The notes under the pieces were generated by a model. It saw only the letters and a list, made by a program, of their open reading frames with translations. It was not told where the DNA came from and did not search any database. Position numbers and translations under genes: made by a program. Positions 46,086 to 58,194 of a stretch of DNA of 64,000 bases are shown here, in pieces. Numbering within the stretch: position 1 is the first letter of the stretch; each line of letters begins with the position of its first letter. Source of the DNA: Ilyonectria destructans (taxonomy: Eukaryota > Ascomycota > Sordariomycetes > Hypocreales > Nectriaceae). The stretch spans positions 1,798,001-1,862,000 of the forward strand of contig JAHEWK010000005.1 of the NCBI GenBank assembly GCA_020740775.1. The letters run 5' to 3'.

Positions 46086-47954
46086 ATGCCCCGTCACAGC
46101 CCGCCGCTTTCGAGTCACCACACCGCTTGCACGCCTCAGCTATCGCATGGAAACCATGTTGGATCCAGGTCATCTTCCAGCATGGCGCAATATCATTCAT
46201 TTTCACCGCGGCTGAGCCCGGCCTTTCCGTCGTCCTCGTCCCTCCACGACATGGCCCAGCGCAACCGCAAGCTCCGCCTCCTCGTCGCCGCTACCGGACC
46301 CCGCGATACCTCCTGGGCGCAAGCCCTGGTGGTCCGCCTCTCCAAGAACCCGCAGATCGAGGCCCGCGCCATCGTTGACGATGTGGTGCCGCGACTGACG
46401 CAGACAATCATTGTGATGCAGAATCGGAGCCTGGCATTGGGCATGGGCGATCGGGCGGACGATATCGAATTTTACCGACAACAAGCCTTTGAGCTGGTGG
46501 AATGGGCTGACCTGATGGTTTGTGTACCGCTGGATGCGGACAGTATTGCCAAAATGCTGGCGGGAGTGACAGATACCTTCCTGGGAGAAGTGCTGCGGGG
46601 ATGGGACACACAGAAGAGCATTGTGATGGTACCCGGCATGAGTACCCACATGTGGTCGAATCCAATGACGAAGAAGCACCTGAGCAAGTTGCACAGGAAA
46701 TGGAGCTGGATCCGTGTGGTGGCGCCGATCCTATGGCATTATGAGGGGACGACCAATCCGAAGAGAGTTCCCAATTGGAATGGCTTTAACGAAGTGCTGG
46801 GAATTATCAGAAACCAAGCAGACCTGCTGGGATTGGGGCGCGACGTCGAGATAGCCACGGGTATGGCAATGGTTGCTGACGGTGACATCAAGGTCCAGGC
46901 CAAGCTGCCGCCTGAGATTTGGACCATCATCCTCGACTATGCGGGAGATTGGGAGATTGCCAAGGCTCTAGGGGTGTATACCAACCTACAGATGCCTACT
47001 CAATGGTCCTTCCAGCCGAAGGACCCGTCGGACGCCCTCAAAGTTTATGAGCACGAGCTGGAGTGGACCGTCCTCACATGCAACTCGGCTGCAATATGCA
47101 AGAAGTTATCGCAGTCTCCACCCAATTTTCACGACATATCGGCGCTTGTGGTCAAGCTGGTCATAAAATTTGGCCTTATCGACGTTTTGAAGTATATGGA
47201 GGCCAACCGACCGGATCTCTTCAAGGCGTTTGATGGGACAACGCTACCGACTAAGGCGTCAGCCTACTTCCCCCGGACCGACGTACTTGATTATTGGAAG
47301 CAGAGCAGGTGGTTCAGAGACCGGCACATGTACGACGCCGAAGCCGTCGATGGCGCATCAAAGAACGGTCATGTCCGTGTACTGGATTGGTGGTGGAGGC
47401 GGTCAGGACTGTCACTGCGATACACCGAAACGGCGCTGGAGCAGGCTAGTGGAAATGGTCACCTCTTGGTATTGGAGTGGTGGCGCGACGCGGCTGCACA
47501 GGACGATCAAGTCGTCCTGCGGCCGGGCCGGTCGTTGCTTTGGGCAACTCAATACGGACAGGCTGATGTGCTACGCTGGTGGGACACATCGGGAATCCCC
47601 GTTGCGCATGGGGATAGTGTGGCCAAGATGGCTAGCCGTTGGGGACTCGTTGAAGTTCTGGAGACGTGGAGACAACTCAAAGGCGACGAGAAGCTGGTGT
47701 TTGACGCTGAGGTGCTGGTCCCGCCGACCATCTACCAGCACGTGGCAGTGCTGGAGTGGTGGCGTAAGTTTGCCTATGGAGAACTGGAAGGCATGGAGGG
47801 CCGCAAGCAGATGGTGGAGTTCCGGACATGCAACATTGAAGAGGCGCTGGAAGACAGCATCGGGGACCAGAGCACGGTTCGGCGATGGTGGGCGCAGAAC
47901 GGACTCAACCTGGGCCTCCGAAATGAGGAATGGCTTAAGACGAGATATCTTTAG
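46086..47954 (+). CDS. Flavoprotein-fold (PPCDC/Hal3-like) protein fused to ankyrin-like repeats
   Basis: A single exon of 622 residues. Residues about 63-270 resemble the flavin-binding decarboxylase fold of phosphopantothenoylcysteine decarboxylase and Sis2/Hal3: LRLLVAATGPRDTSW, VEWADLMVCVPLDADS, AKMLAGVTDTFLGEVLRGWD, and VPGMSTHMWSNPMTKKHL. Key positions differ from active decarboxylases. The catalytic His is replaced by Ala134, PLSANT reads PLDADS (148-153), and the Asn of PxMNxxMW is Ser186. From about residue 400 there are five or six ankyrin-like units with a Trp-rich core (VLDWWWRRSGL, VLEWWRDAAAQ, VLRWWDTSGIP, VLEWWRKFAYG, VRRWWAQNGL). A catalytic role is doubtful; a regulatory or binding role is inference. 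The true start may be a later Met (residue 33 or 56) because the first 55 residues are low complexity. Confidence 0.8.
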   Translation: MPRHSPPLSSHHTACTPQLSHGNHVGSRSSSSMAQYHSFSPRLSPAFPSSSSLHDMAQRNRKLRLLVAATGPRDTSWAQALVVRLSKNPQIEARAIVDDVVPRLTQTIIVMQNRSLALGMGDRADDIEFYRQQAFELVEWADLMVCVPLDADSIAKMLAGVTDTFLGEVLRGWDTQKSIVMVPGMSTHMWSNPMTKKHLSKLHRKWSWIRVVAPILWHYEGTTNPKRVPNWNGFNEVLGIIRNQADLLGLGRDVEIATGMAMVADGDIKVQAKLPPEIWTIILDYAGDWEIAKALGVYTNLQMPTQWSFQPKDPSDALKVYEHELEWTVLTCNSAAICKKLSQSPPNFHDISALVVKLVIKFGLIDVLKYMEANRPDLFKAFDGTTLPTKASAYFPRTDVLDYWKQSRWFRDRHMYDAEAVDGASKNGHVRVLDWWWRRSGLSLRYTETALEQASGNGHLLVLEWWRDAAAQDDQVVLRPGRSLLWATQYGQADVLRWWDTSGIPVAHGDSVAKMASRWGLVEVLETWRQLKGDEKLVFDAEVLVPPTIYQHVAVLEWWRKFAYGELEGMEGRKQMVEFRTCNIEEALEDSIGDQSTVRRWWAQNGLNLGLRNEEWLKTRYL

Positions 47955-50900
47955 GGCGCCCGTTGCGTTGGTTCGGGTGGGTTGGTGACCACAATCCCGG
48001 GAGCCCAGGACCTGAGACCTGGACCCTGGAATCTGGGAAGTTGGGGGGCAGTATTGCGCGCACATACATATGTGTTTATGTGTGTGCCTGCGCCCGCATG
48101 TGCGTGGCATCGTCGGAAATCGGAACTGAAAAAGGGGAAGGGTTCGGGAAGGGTGGGGGGCTAACATGAATACGTCCATCATTATGTGGCGAGCGGGTTT
48201 TTCTTCAAGTCTTTATTTTTGGCCTTTTCTGCTCTCAAGACCGAGACTGACTGCCTGATGAGAGGGTTTATTTCCATGCCCGGCACGAGACGATATCAAA
48301 GGGGCGGCATTTAGCTTGGAGTTTGATGATAGTGTTTGAACAACATGAGGACAAAGACGAAGCAATGCAAACGGACATGACCAGATGCCAAGCATATTTG
48401 TTGACACGCTGAAGCCCGTACCGACGTTGGGCGTAGAGATCGAAGCGATGCCATCAAGACATCAGTCGATTACCGCCCGCGGCATACAAACCCATGCGTG
48501 ATGCATCTCCCCATGCCACCCATCGCATGGCACTCGCCGCATGGCACGCCCAGAAACGGCAATATACCGCGGCGTCGATGTTTCGACGGCCAATTGTCCT
48601 TGGTCGGCCCACAGAAAAGCGCAATCTCACTTCTCGGTCGCGTCCTGCCAAGACATTCGGCCAGCCAGAGAGGAAGGAACATAGACAATATGCCATGGTA
48701 CATGTTGGCATCTGGGGGGGACCGGGCCGGTCTGGCGCCCATAGACACTGACAGGGCCGCGCGAGTACCGAGATTTACGCATAATGGCGCGTCAACGCTG
48801 TGGCAGCGGGAGTCCATGGTCGCAATAGGTGAGACTAGTCACGGTCGTCGACATTAGAGCGGCTGCGATATCGTTTGCAAGCAAGTGGCTAGCGGCGCTT
48901 CTCCACACACCCTGGCGGGGATGGCCACTGCAGACCAGGGCCTTGCAAAGCCCGCAAGGGTTGGCCGCCCATTCCAGGGCCTGTCGGGCGTTTCTAGAAG
49001 CCCATATTCCAACTTCCGTACATGCGAAGGCGCTCCACATTGTCTTGGGAGGCTTGAGGCTTGTTGTTCTGCCAAGCTGAATCGGCAGACGCAGCAGCCA
49101 TAATGGCAATGCCGACGGCAGTCTCGCTTCCGCTACTGCACGAGACACGGCTCCCCTCCCGTTCCCGGTCAGCCCAGGTCAGTTGAGAAGATTTTCAGCG
49201 AGAAAGAAGCGCCGCCGCCTCGCTCGACCCAAGCTGGCACTAAATGAGAGACACAGAGAGGCCGCGAAAAAACAACGGGGACTAAGTTATTCCCTGAGCA
49301 AAGACGAAAACACGAACCGGAAGATGGCCATGGCCTACCCCGGCTTGCGTCGGGCCCATTATTTTCGTCGTCGCCTCCGCCCCCGCTCCGCGTCTCGTCA
49401 CACTTTTGTGGTCTCTGGATGGTACGTGTGGTGACAAATGTAGTATCTATTACGTTTTGGCGCGACTGGCGGTGCCTTCAATGGGTGAGCAATTCCTGGG
49501 GCCCCGCGAGCTCCAGCTCGACTCGGGACGCGAAAGTCTGGAGACTCTGGAGAACTTGGGGCCCGAACAGAAAGCGGAGAGATCTGGGACGGGGAAGCAA
49601 AAACTGAGATCTAGATTTGGCAGCGTCGTGATTCGCCAAGGTGAAGGCTGAGGTGAAGGCTAGGTGAAGAGCGCGATGCCACGGCAGCCAAAGTTGGGGT
49701 TGCAGTGTTCCCCCGACGGTTCGTGAGGGGTAGGGGGTACCTGCCGCTTGCGTCTGGCGCTGGAGTGCGTGCGTGTACCCTTTCTCCAACTCGCGGTATC
49801 GGAGTTGGGGGAGGCCGTAGATAGCGAGAGGGACGGCGAGATAAGGACTGCTGGAGGAGGGCAGCGCGCGCCCATCGCCAGCGGCGCAAGGGAGGGCCTG
49901 TGCAGCAACGGGGCATTCGAGATAGGTAGGTAATCAGTGGTAAGCCCCTGTCCCAAGCTGTCCAGGGGAGTTTGGCACCCAACAACCCCTGTCCCCTGGC
50001 CGCAACGAGAGACACAGGCCGAGGACATTCGTAATGGCCATGACTACATGGACGATGCACAACCTTAGGACAACCCAAAACCACGCGGTGCATCGGCTAC
50101 AGTCCGGAAACGGAGCAGATTGGCCCCCTAACTTACTTACCTACCTAGTCCCCGTCGTTACTCCAAATTAGAGACCAGCGCCAATTTCCCCGCATTTCTC
50201 CCAGCCTGTTTGCTTCTTGCGGCTGGACGTACCGTTGCGCGTGTTCCTGCGTGAGGAATACATTGGCTTGCTCGTCTCTATTTCTTCCTCTTCCCCACAG
50301 CGGGCCCTCCTCGTGGCCAACTCTCGGCGTAAGCGACATGCCAAGAACAGAACGGTCGAGCCCCGATGTCCCCCCCCCACCGCAAAAGCGCACCGCAAAA
50401 TGCACCGCGAGATGCTTAGAGCGCGCTCAAGCAGATGGTTCGCGGGTTCGTAGGAGGCGGTATGGGGTTCGACATTGGGGTTACGTACGAACGGGATCTC
50501 GGCCTTGTCAATTCCTCAGCCTGAACCCGCCATCTACATCGTCGCCGTCTTCCATTGGCTTTGAGAGCGGAAAATATCCCCCAACCTGTCGTCGTCCACA
50601 CGCTTGCTGCTGTCCCGTGTTCAGCGCCATCCAACCCAACCCAACACGAATGACAATGCGCAACTCGTTCCTCGGAGACACGGAAGACATGGGGCTGGCA
50701 TGATTTGTGGTGCGGTTGCGGTTGCGACTGCGGTTACGTCGTCGCAGATGCGGTTCGGTGCGCGGCTCGGAGCCCAAATGTGCGCCGCGAACGGATTTCC
50801 CACCGGGCCTACCCTTGCTCCATGTTTTTCTTGGCTGCTGGAAATCCTGTCGCGCAAACCCGGCCGCAACCCATACCGTTCGTTTGCCTGTGATCTGATC

Positions 50901-52665
50901 TGTATCTTGCCGCGGTGGGTTCGTCATTGCCTTGAGTGGCCCCCAGGCGAAAAGAACTGCCTATCTGTGATGAATTGGCCGAAGGTGGCCCCCATCACTG
51001 ACATTAAGGTAAAGTCCCCGCCGATGATTTATTGGGGCCTGCCTTGGGATCCAGTAAGGACCTCTGGATAGTCAAGGTGTCCTCCAGTACCAAGATGAAA
51101 GAGTATGGAGTTGGCCGGCGGCCGGTGGAGACCGAAGACTCGAGTCCCCACTAATAGCGGGTGAGGTGGGATCGCAGTATTGATATCGGCGACTTATCTG
51201 GTAGGGTTGACTACAGGCCATTACTCGGGGACGGCGAACCCACATTCGTCAACACAGAACCGGCCTCTGTTTGGGCGCCCGCTGGTGTGTCTTGGCAGCC
51301 TCTCAGCTCCAGGCGATCACCGCAGAACGGAGCATCTGGACCTGAAGGAGGAGGAGAGCGTCAGCTGTCGAGGCGAGCGGACGAGGGGTCATGTGGCGGT
51401 CTCCGGGATTGTCGAGACTAGGAAGACAGGGCACAGAGTCGCATAGCATGCTGGGGCAAGATCGACAGCAGGCGGGTTTTTTTCCTTTTGCGGCGCCGTT
51501 CGTTCTCTGCGCAACTGCGACTTGGGAAGATGGGCGCAAGCCATGCTCGATCCCGCCATGCCCAAAGTCGACCAACAACCACGAAGCCTGCAGCAGCTCT
51601 CGCCTGGGGCTCTGGCAGGAAAACGGAAGGCACGCAGGGCAGTGGATGCCGCGTCTCCCCGGCAGAGCTAACACCTAAGGTTAGCATTTAGCTTCTTTCG
51701 CCGGCGTCCTAGCATCTCCAAACCGCCTTAGACCACCACCCTCCATCCCTCCAACTAACCAACCCACCAACCGCATCCCCGGGCCCGTGGGAGAACCCAC
51801 ACGCACTCGTCCTGCTCGCCCCTGGCAACCCTGTTCTTACTCTTGCTCCTCTTGCTCCTCCTCGCGCTTTTCCCAAACCTTAGCTTGAAAGCCACCGATG
51901 CTGCACATCGCCATCTTTCTTGGCAAAATCCCTTTCCTTTCCTGCCTCTCGTGGGCCAAGCCAGCCCACTACCCGACCAGCCGAGTCATGTCTCGCATTC
52001 CCCCACATCGAGAGTACTTGTGAGCTGCCCCAGTCTACTTCTGCCTTCTCAGGACCGGCCCGGGTCTCCCTGGGGAAGATCCTACGGCTACGGGCAGAAA
52101 CGCGCTGTCCCCTCCAGGCGAGGCCATCACCGCCCAAGACCCGCCCGCTGTCTCCGTACACCGTACGCTGTGTGCTGTCCCCCCATTCAAACCAAACACA
52201 CCGGCCAGCTCGTGGAATTATGCATACCATGTACGCATGCCTTATCATGGCACCACACCGTGTCGAGTCTCGCTGCCGCAGTGGGGACCTTCCCACCCCC
52301 GGCGGTGTTCCCAGCTCTCCCCCAGCTTGAAGGCGGTCCCGATGAGTGGTTCCTGTTGGCGCGTCATGGCCAGGTTGATCTTCTAGATGACCGGCCCGGT
52401 TGTCATGAGGGCCTGAATTTCTGGGTCCTGGCCCTGGCTCCTGGATCCTAAGTTCGAGCTGTTAGCTCCGACTTACAGCTTTGTTTAAGAAGGCTCGTCC
52501 TCCCACCTCTTATCACGATGTCATGACCAAGCCGGTGTTGCATTCTCACCTTGCTCCCTTGTTACCATCTCCACAGTCTCTTTAGACTTCCTTCTTTAAA
52601 GGAGAATCCAATTGCTGTTGTCGAGATTGAGCAACTCTTGTCTCCCTCATTCACTCTCCGCAACC
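47955..52665. other. Gene-poor stretch, 4.7 kb
   Basis: No convincing coding region on either strand. It begins with an alternating purine-pyrimidine tract (about 48057-48110, ACATACATATGTG and TGTGTGTGCC) just past the previous gene. It ends with a pyrimidine-rich stretch (about 51700-52620) that probably holds the promoter and leader of the permease. ORFs of up to about 200 codons lack any motif. Confidence 0.5.
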
Positions 52666-54412
52666 ATGGGTGTCCCATCTGACCCCGAACACAAGGGCGG
52701 CGATGTCCCTACCGCCTCCGACACCGCGCCCGGCATCCTCATTGACAACAGCACTGTCGAGGCCAAGTACGGCCAGACTAAGCGTGGTCTGTCGCCTCGC
52801 CACGTCCAGCTGATGGCCATCGGTGGCTCCATCGGTACTGGTCTCTTCGTCGGTATCGGTGGTGTCCTCTCCAAAGCCGGTCCCCTCTCTGTCGTCCTCG
52901 GTTACCTCATCTGGGGTGTCTTCTTCGTCTGGCCTTGCAACTTGTGTGTCGCTGAGATGTGCTCCTACCTGCCTATCCGTGGTTCTATCTTCGAGCTCGC
53001 TTCCCGTTTCGTGGACCCCGCTCTCGGTTTCTCCATGGGTTGGACATACTTCTATGCTGGTGTAATGCTTGTCTGTGTCGAATACAGCGCTGTCGCAACT
53101 CTGATGCAATTCTGGGTTCCGGATATCAATCCGGCAGCTTGGATTGCCATGGCCATGGTTGTCTGCGTTCTCCTCAACGTCGTTGCTGTCAAGTAAGTCA
53201 ATACCCTCCTTGATAATTTCTTGCATCTGGGGAGCTTCGTTTCTGACCAATTCTCTCTTCAGGTGGTACGGTGAATCCGAGTTCATCATGGCCTCGCTCA
53301 AGGTCCTGCTTCTGTTCGGTCTGCTCTTCATCACTCTCGTCACCATGTGCGGTGGCAACCCCAAGAAGGATGCCTACGGATTCCGATACTGGGGTGACGG
53401 CAGAGCCATGCGCGCATACCACGGAACCGGTGATGTTGGTCGCCTGTGCGGTTGGTGGAAGGTCGTCCTCTATGCCGGTTTCACCATTGCTGGTCCGGAC
53501 ATGATCTCCCTCGCCTCTGGTGAGATCCAGAACCCTCGCCGAACCATCCCCCGCGTCGCCAAGCTCATCTTCTACCGCCTCATCGGATTCTACGTCTTCG
53601 GCGTCCTGGCTGTCGGCATCATCTGCAGCTCTGACGACGACCGCCTGCTCGGTGCCCTGACTGACGGCTCCGCTGGTGCCGCTGCCTCTCCCTGGGTCAT
53701 TGGTATTGAGAACCTCGGCATCTCTGGTCTCCCTGACTTGATCAACTTCCTCATTCTCACTTCCGGTCTCTCTTGTGGAAACGCCTACCTCTACTCCGCC
53801 TCTCGAACCCTCTACGGTCTTGCCCGCGATGGCCAAGCCCCTGCCATCTTCCAGAAGTGTAACAAGGCCGGTGTCCCCATCTACGCTGTCGGCTGCGTCA
53901 GCTTGATCACCTGTATCACCTTCCTCGTCTCATCCAACAACTCCGTCACCGTCTTCTACTGGTTCGTCGACCTCACCACCACCGGCCTCATTGCCACCTA
54001 CACCATGATGTTACTCGTCTTCATTGGCTGGTACCGCGCCCGCATCGCTCAGGGTCTCAACACTGAGTCGCTCCACTACACCGCCCCTTTCAACCCCTAT
54101 GCCGCCTACCTTGGTCTCTTCCTGGGTTGCACTGCGCTCATCTTTGTCGGCTTCGACTCCATCCAGCCCTTCACCGTGCAGAGCTTCGTCACCGCTTACT
54201 TCTGCCTGCCCTACACTGCCTTCCTGTTCATGTTCTGGAAGATCTTTAAGAAGACCAAGATGGCCGACCCCGCCACCGCCGATCTGGTCAGCGGCAAGAA
54301 GGAGGTTGACGAGGAGTGCAAGCACTGGGAAGAGGGTGGCATCGAGGAGAACTGGCAGCGGGAGCTCGCCCAAATGTCTTTCACGAGACGTTGCTGGGAG
54401 AAGATGTGGTAA
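52666..54412 (+). CDS. General amino-acid permease, YAT family (Gap1/Agp1-like)
   Basis: A plasma-membrane proton-coupled amino-acid importer. Two exons (52666-53192 and 53263-54412), with a 70-bp GTAAGT...TTCAG intron, join in frame to 558 residues. A hydrophilic N-terminus is followed by KRGLSPRHVQLMAIGGSIG and TGLFVGIGGVLSKAGP, the APC/YAT signature of span 1. Twelve spans are expected. GRLCGWWKVVLYAGFTIAGPD and SLASGEIQNPRRTIPR are the conserved loop between spans 5 and 6, and GLSCGNAYLYSASRTLYGLA is the span-8 signature. The cytosolic C-terminus ends TRRCWEKMW. Codon use is strongly C-biased, suggesting high expression. It is isolated between two gene-poor stretches. Confidence 0.94.
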
Positions 54413-56304
54413 TTTAGAAGTCCTGGGAAAGAAATATAGTATGCCCTGTCAGATCAGTAACCTGTTCTGAATAGATGAGGCTAGTAAATATGATATCAAA
54501 CTCTGTTCAATAAGTTCAAAACATCCATGTAATTCACTCAGTGAGTTCAATGTAATAAAATGTTGGTGATTTCTTCCCTGGGAGGTTTCGCAAAAGGCAA
54601 TTTGTCAAGTCACGCAGCTGGACCATACTAACCTCGCGACTCGCTGCTGCTACTGCTAGGAGGGTCAACCTTAACACACTCGTTGATAGCTGCCTATATT
54701 TAGAGCCTATCGACTGTACGAGTTTACTGTACCTTTTGTTCCTTTTGCTGTTCTCTGTGAGACGAGTCGGCACATAATCGTGACTGGACATCAAAGTCAA
54801 AGAAAGCCAACCGTTCATGTCATGGTTATACACACGACCTGGCGATGTTTTATTTAATTTTTATTTAAGCTTTACTCGATATTATCAGATAGATCAAACC
54901 CATGCAGTTGTTGTAAACCATAGAAGCATACATTTAGTACTACACCCAGTACCAGAAGATACAGTAGCTTGACAATAAAGTTGTTGCACACTAACCTTTG
55001 CCTCGAGCTTTCAATTCAATCTTTTGTCTCTAGCCTTGTCGACCATATGCAATAACCTTGCTGCCTGTGGATAATGACTTTGCTTTGAAGACAGTCTGGT
55101 TCTGTCAACTTGCTACAGACAACAAAGGCATTGCCCATGAGCAGCTAGATTGAAGACAGAGGGGTTGAATTGATGCATTGAAGCAAAGACAAGGGCAGAA
55201 CAACCTTAATGTTAAGCTAGTGTATCTTCTGGTATAGGGTGTGCTGCTATGCCTGCGTCTATTGCTTATAATAACTGCATGGCCTTGATCTATCTGATGA
55301 TGTTGAGTAAATCTAGGATAGCCAAATAGTTCTGTCAATATTATTAGATAAATCAAAGTAACATGGTAGATTCCGCATAGTGGAACATGATCATGCATCT
55401 ATAACCGGCATCATTTAGTAAGATCGGCGAATAGGGCTGGCGATTCAGCCTTACCTCGCGATGAGAAGTCGGTACCGGAGTCGGCTTGATAAACGATATG
55501 AGTTCTGAGGTCAGTATTTGATCCCGGTAATAGCGACCAAATTAAGATATCCAATAAAAGAAGTCGGGAGATCAATTGCCAACACAACGGAACCACATTG
55601 CCCGATCGGTGAGAAAAGCCGGGGCTTCTTCCCGCTGCAACGTCATGGCTTCCAGCGGGCTCGATATTGCGTGCAGCAAGGCATCTGAAGACAAGGGGTG
55701 ATTTCGCACCCCCCCAGGATTGACGGGAGGACCGACGGGTTGGGATCGGGATGCCCGTACGCATCGGTCCCTCCGATCTCAGCGCGCGTTGGCTGCGAAC
55801 ATGAACGAAGTCGTTCCGGGGGACGCAGCAGGGGTTGCGCGGAATGTGGGATGTAGCATTGACAGAAAGGAAATGGACAAGACTTTTCTCTCCTTGGCCG
55901 GTAATTTTGAGATTACTTGGCTCTTGGGTAGAGAGCGAATGGTAACAAGCTGGCGGTGAAGTCCGCCTCACAGTAACAAAATCGAGGAAACATTGTTTGT
56001 GTCGAGGGACGGAGCACGCCGGACGGGCAGGAAAAAGCAGAAAGAAATGGCACCACGTCAGCAAAAACGCGCGCAAGAAGTTCTCGGGAGTGGCTTTTGT
56101 GCAACCACAGCCATCAGAACATGGGTTCCCCCGGTGCCAACGCAGACCGAAACGGGAAATTTTGGCGATGGGTTTTTCTTTTTCTGTTTGTTGAGCACCA
56201 GTGGGATGGATAGATGAGGGGGTCTTCATGCAGGATAGGGTGGGGGAGACAAAACGGGAACCGTTGTTGGGGAGTATTTCATGGTTGCTGTCTGAGGTTG
56301 CATG

Positions 56305-56348
56305 CACGCATTGACGATGTCGCATTCACGCATTGACGATGTTGCATT
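56305..56348 (+). repeat. Two tandem 22-bp units
   Basis: Two adjacent 22-mers that start CACGCATTGACGATGT and end GCATT differ at one position (C or T). A local duplication in the gene-poor stretch. Confidence 0.75.
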
Positions 56349-58182
56349 CACGGCAAATACATATAGATGAGGATGGGTTGGGCTGCGACATGTCGGAATT
56401 CCTTTGGTCAACGGGCATCAAGGGGGAAATAAGGCTGAAGGGGGATTGAGTCACAGAAACATTGCAGGTGAACCCCCTAACGTTACATAGTATTGAAGAT
56501 AATATCAATGTCTCGGGAGTTGACAACCGCGGAATATCACATGGTCGGATTTCACATGCGACCTCCAATTTACAAATTGCATCCCCTCGGACGTTGACTC
56601 TTTAGTGTGCTGTGTCTCAGCCCCATTCAATTGCCGGATTCAGACGGGCGTGCAATTGTGTCTGGCTGGATGTGTTCCGCAACTGCGGGCCTGGTCCTAC
56701 GCCTGCGTTGTCATGTTTGCTTTTTATTTCCGTTGCTGTCAGAAAACCACTGGCAGCCGCTCGCACGGCATTGACGTGCCTTGGAAGAATGACGTGCTGG
56801 CGGCCGCGAGTTTCGGCTCGTTGAAAGGGTCCAGATGGGGGTGAACATTCCAGTTGGATACGGGGCGGCTTTCTGCGCACGCAAGAGGAGATTGATTGCA
56901 CAGGTGGCAATTGTCACTACATTGCACATGGCTGGGCCTTTTCATTGTGGAACTGTCGATCGTACGAGCGATGATGACAGCTCAGCCAGCTGCCGAGTCA
57001 TTTATCATTTCCCATGCTGCGTTAACTTTTCCATTGTTCGCTTACACGTAACATCGCTGATCTAGGCACCAGGTACAAGCTCGTGAACTATTGGCATCTA
57101 CAGAACTAAAAGCAAGTCTAGCTAGGCCTAGGCCTGGGTTGCTGTCAATAATCCCAATGGCATGGGTGCGCATTAACATTTATTATACTACGTTACTTAG
57201 CCCAGGTTCGGGCAGGGCCTGTCCAAGTCTAAGCCGGTAAGGCGAAGCAACGGAAAAAAGACAGCCATGTTCAACGTGGGGATCTAGGCGACAGGTCGGC
57301 GAAGAGGCGCGTTGTAACCCCTTTGCACCCGTGGCTTGCCATGGCAGCCCAGCAAGAGCATGGCAAGACTGGGTTGTCCGCCCAGCCGGGGCTCCCATCC
57401 CCTGTCCGAGACCCAGGCAAATATTGGAAAGCCCGGGGAACGAGCTGCGGCAGGGAGGCATCAAGAAAAATGCCTTTGCGGACGGGTCCTCTGGAGAAGA
57501 GTCATGTCCGTCATTCCGACAGGCAATCCAATCTCACGAGTTCTGCCTTGAGATGAGGCTCGTAATGGGTCGTGGACCGCCGTCACCGCCGGGAAATTTC
57601 CGGAGCACGTCCGTGAGGAGCGCCGCCAGGGGGTCATCCACCAAGCGAGTCATGCGGTGGGGCCGGGGCTGGACGGTAGTACCGCGCCTCCGCGCAGCTG
57701 GCAGACCGACGGACAGGTTGGCGCCATTGATGAAGTGGGTAGCCATTGATTGTGATGATGTTTTAGCCTGTTGCTACTCCGTACGTAGTTGGACGATGTG
57801 ACTACTGACCTCTAGATGGTGATTACAGAAGACCGTAAGCCGCCGCAATGGGACTTGGTGTTTGTTACGCCAGGTCCGGCCCAAGGCACCCGCTGGCACT
57901 GGCGTTGTTTAACACAGTAGTCATTCTGGCCTCGTGGCTTTGGACCAGGGGTAGAAAATGGCGTAGAGCTATCCAGAGTAAGTCGTCCCGAATCAATGGT
58001 TATCAACCTCTTTCAATGCCAACGTGCCAGATAGGAGAGGATCGGCTACACGTACTTGAGTCGGGGAGAGTCATGACCTAGCGGCTCATGGTGACGAGTG
58101 AAGACGAGAGGAATGCGGTTGGGAATATGTGGCATCGAATTTGAAGCAAGGTATCGCAAACACGGCCCGAAAGTGCTTCACA

Positions 58183-58194
58183 TACTACGTAGTA
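58183..58194. repeat. 12-bp palindrome TACTACGTAGTA
   Basis: Same core as the 16-bp palindrome at 27906-27921. Unknown role. Confidence 0.6.

Noticed and set aside
47230..47988. Plus-strand 252-codon frame inside the flavoprotein-fold/ankyrin gene
   Set aside because: It is a frame-shifted shadow of the ankyrin-like repeats; the real frame shows the WW repeat pattern.
48057..48110. Alternating purine-pyrimidine tract as a functional Z-DNA element
   Set aside because: It is short and imperfect and lies in a probable 3' UTR; nothing supports a role.
52651..53364. Antisense 237-codon frame inside the amino-acid permease
   Set aside because: Shadow produced by the strong C-biased third positions of the permease.
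54840..55400. Possible LTR or transposon relic in the AT-rich part
   Set aside because: Some short similar words (TATTATCAGATAGATCAAA and TATTATTAGATAAATCAAA) recur, but no terminal repeats, target-site duplication or protein remains were found.
55411..56325. Minus-strand open frame of 304 codons
   Set aside because: Composition and codon pattern look random, with no motif, no conserved-looking segment and no splice context. Long chance ORFs are expected in GC-rich intergenic DNA.
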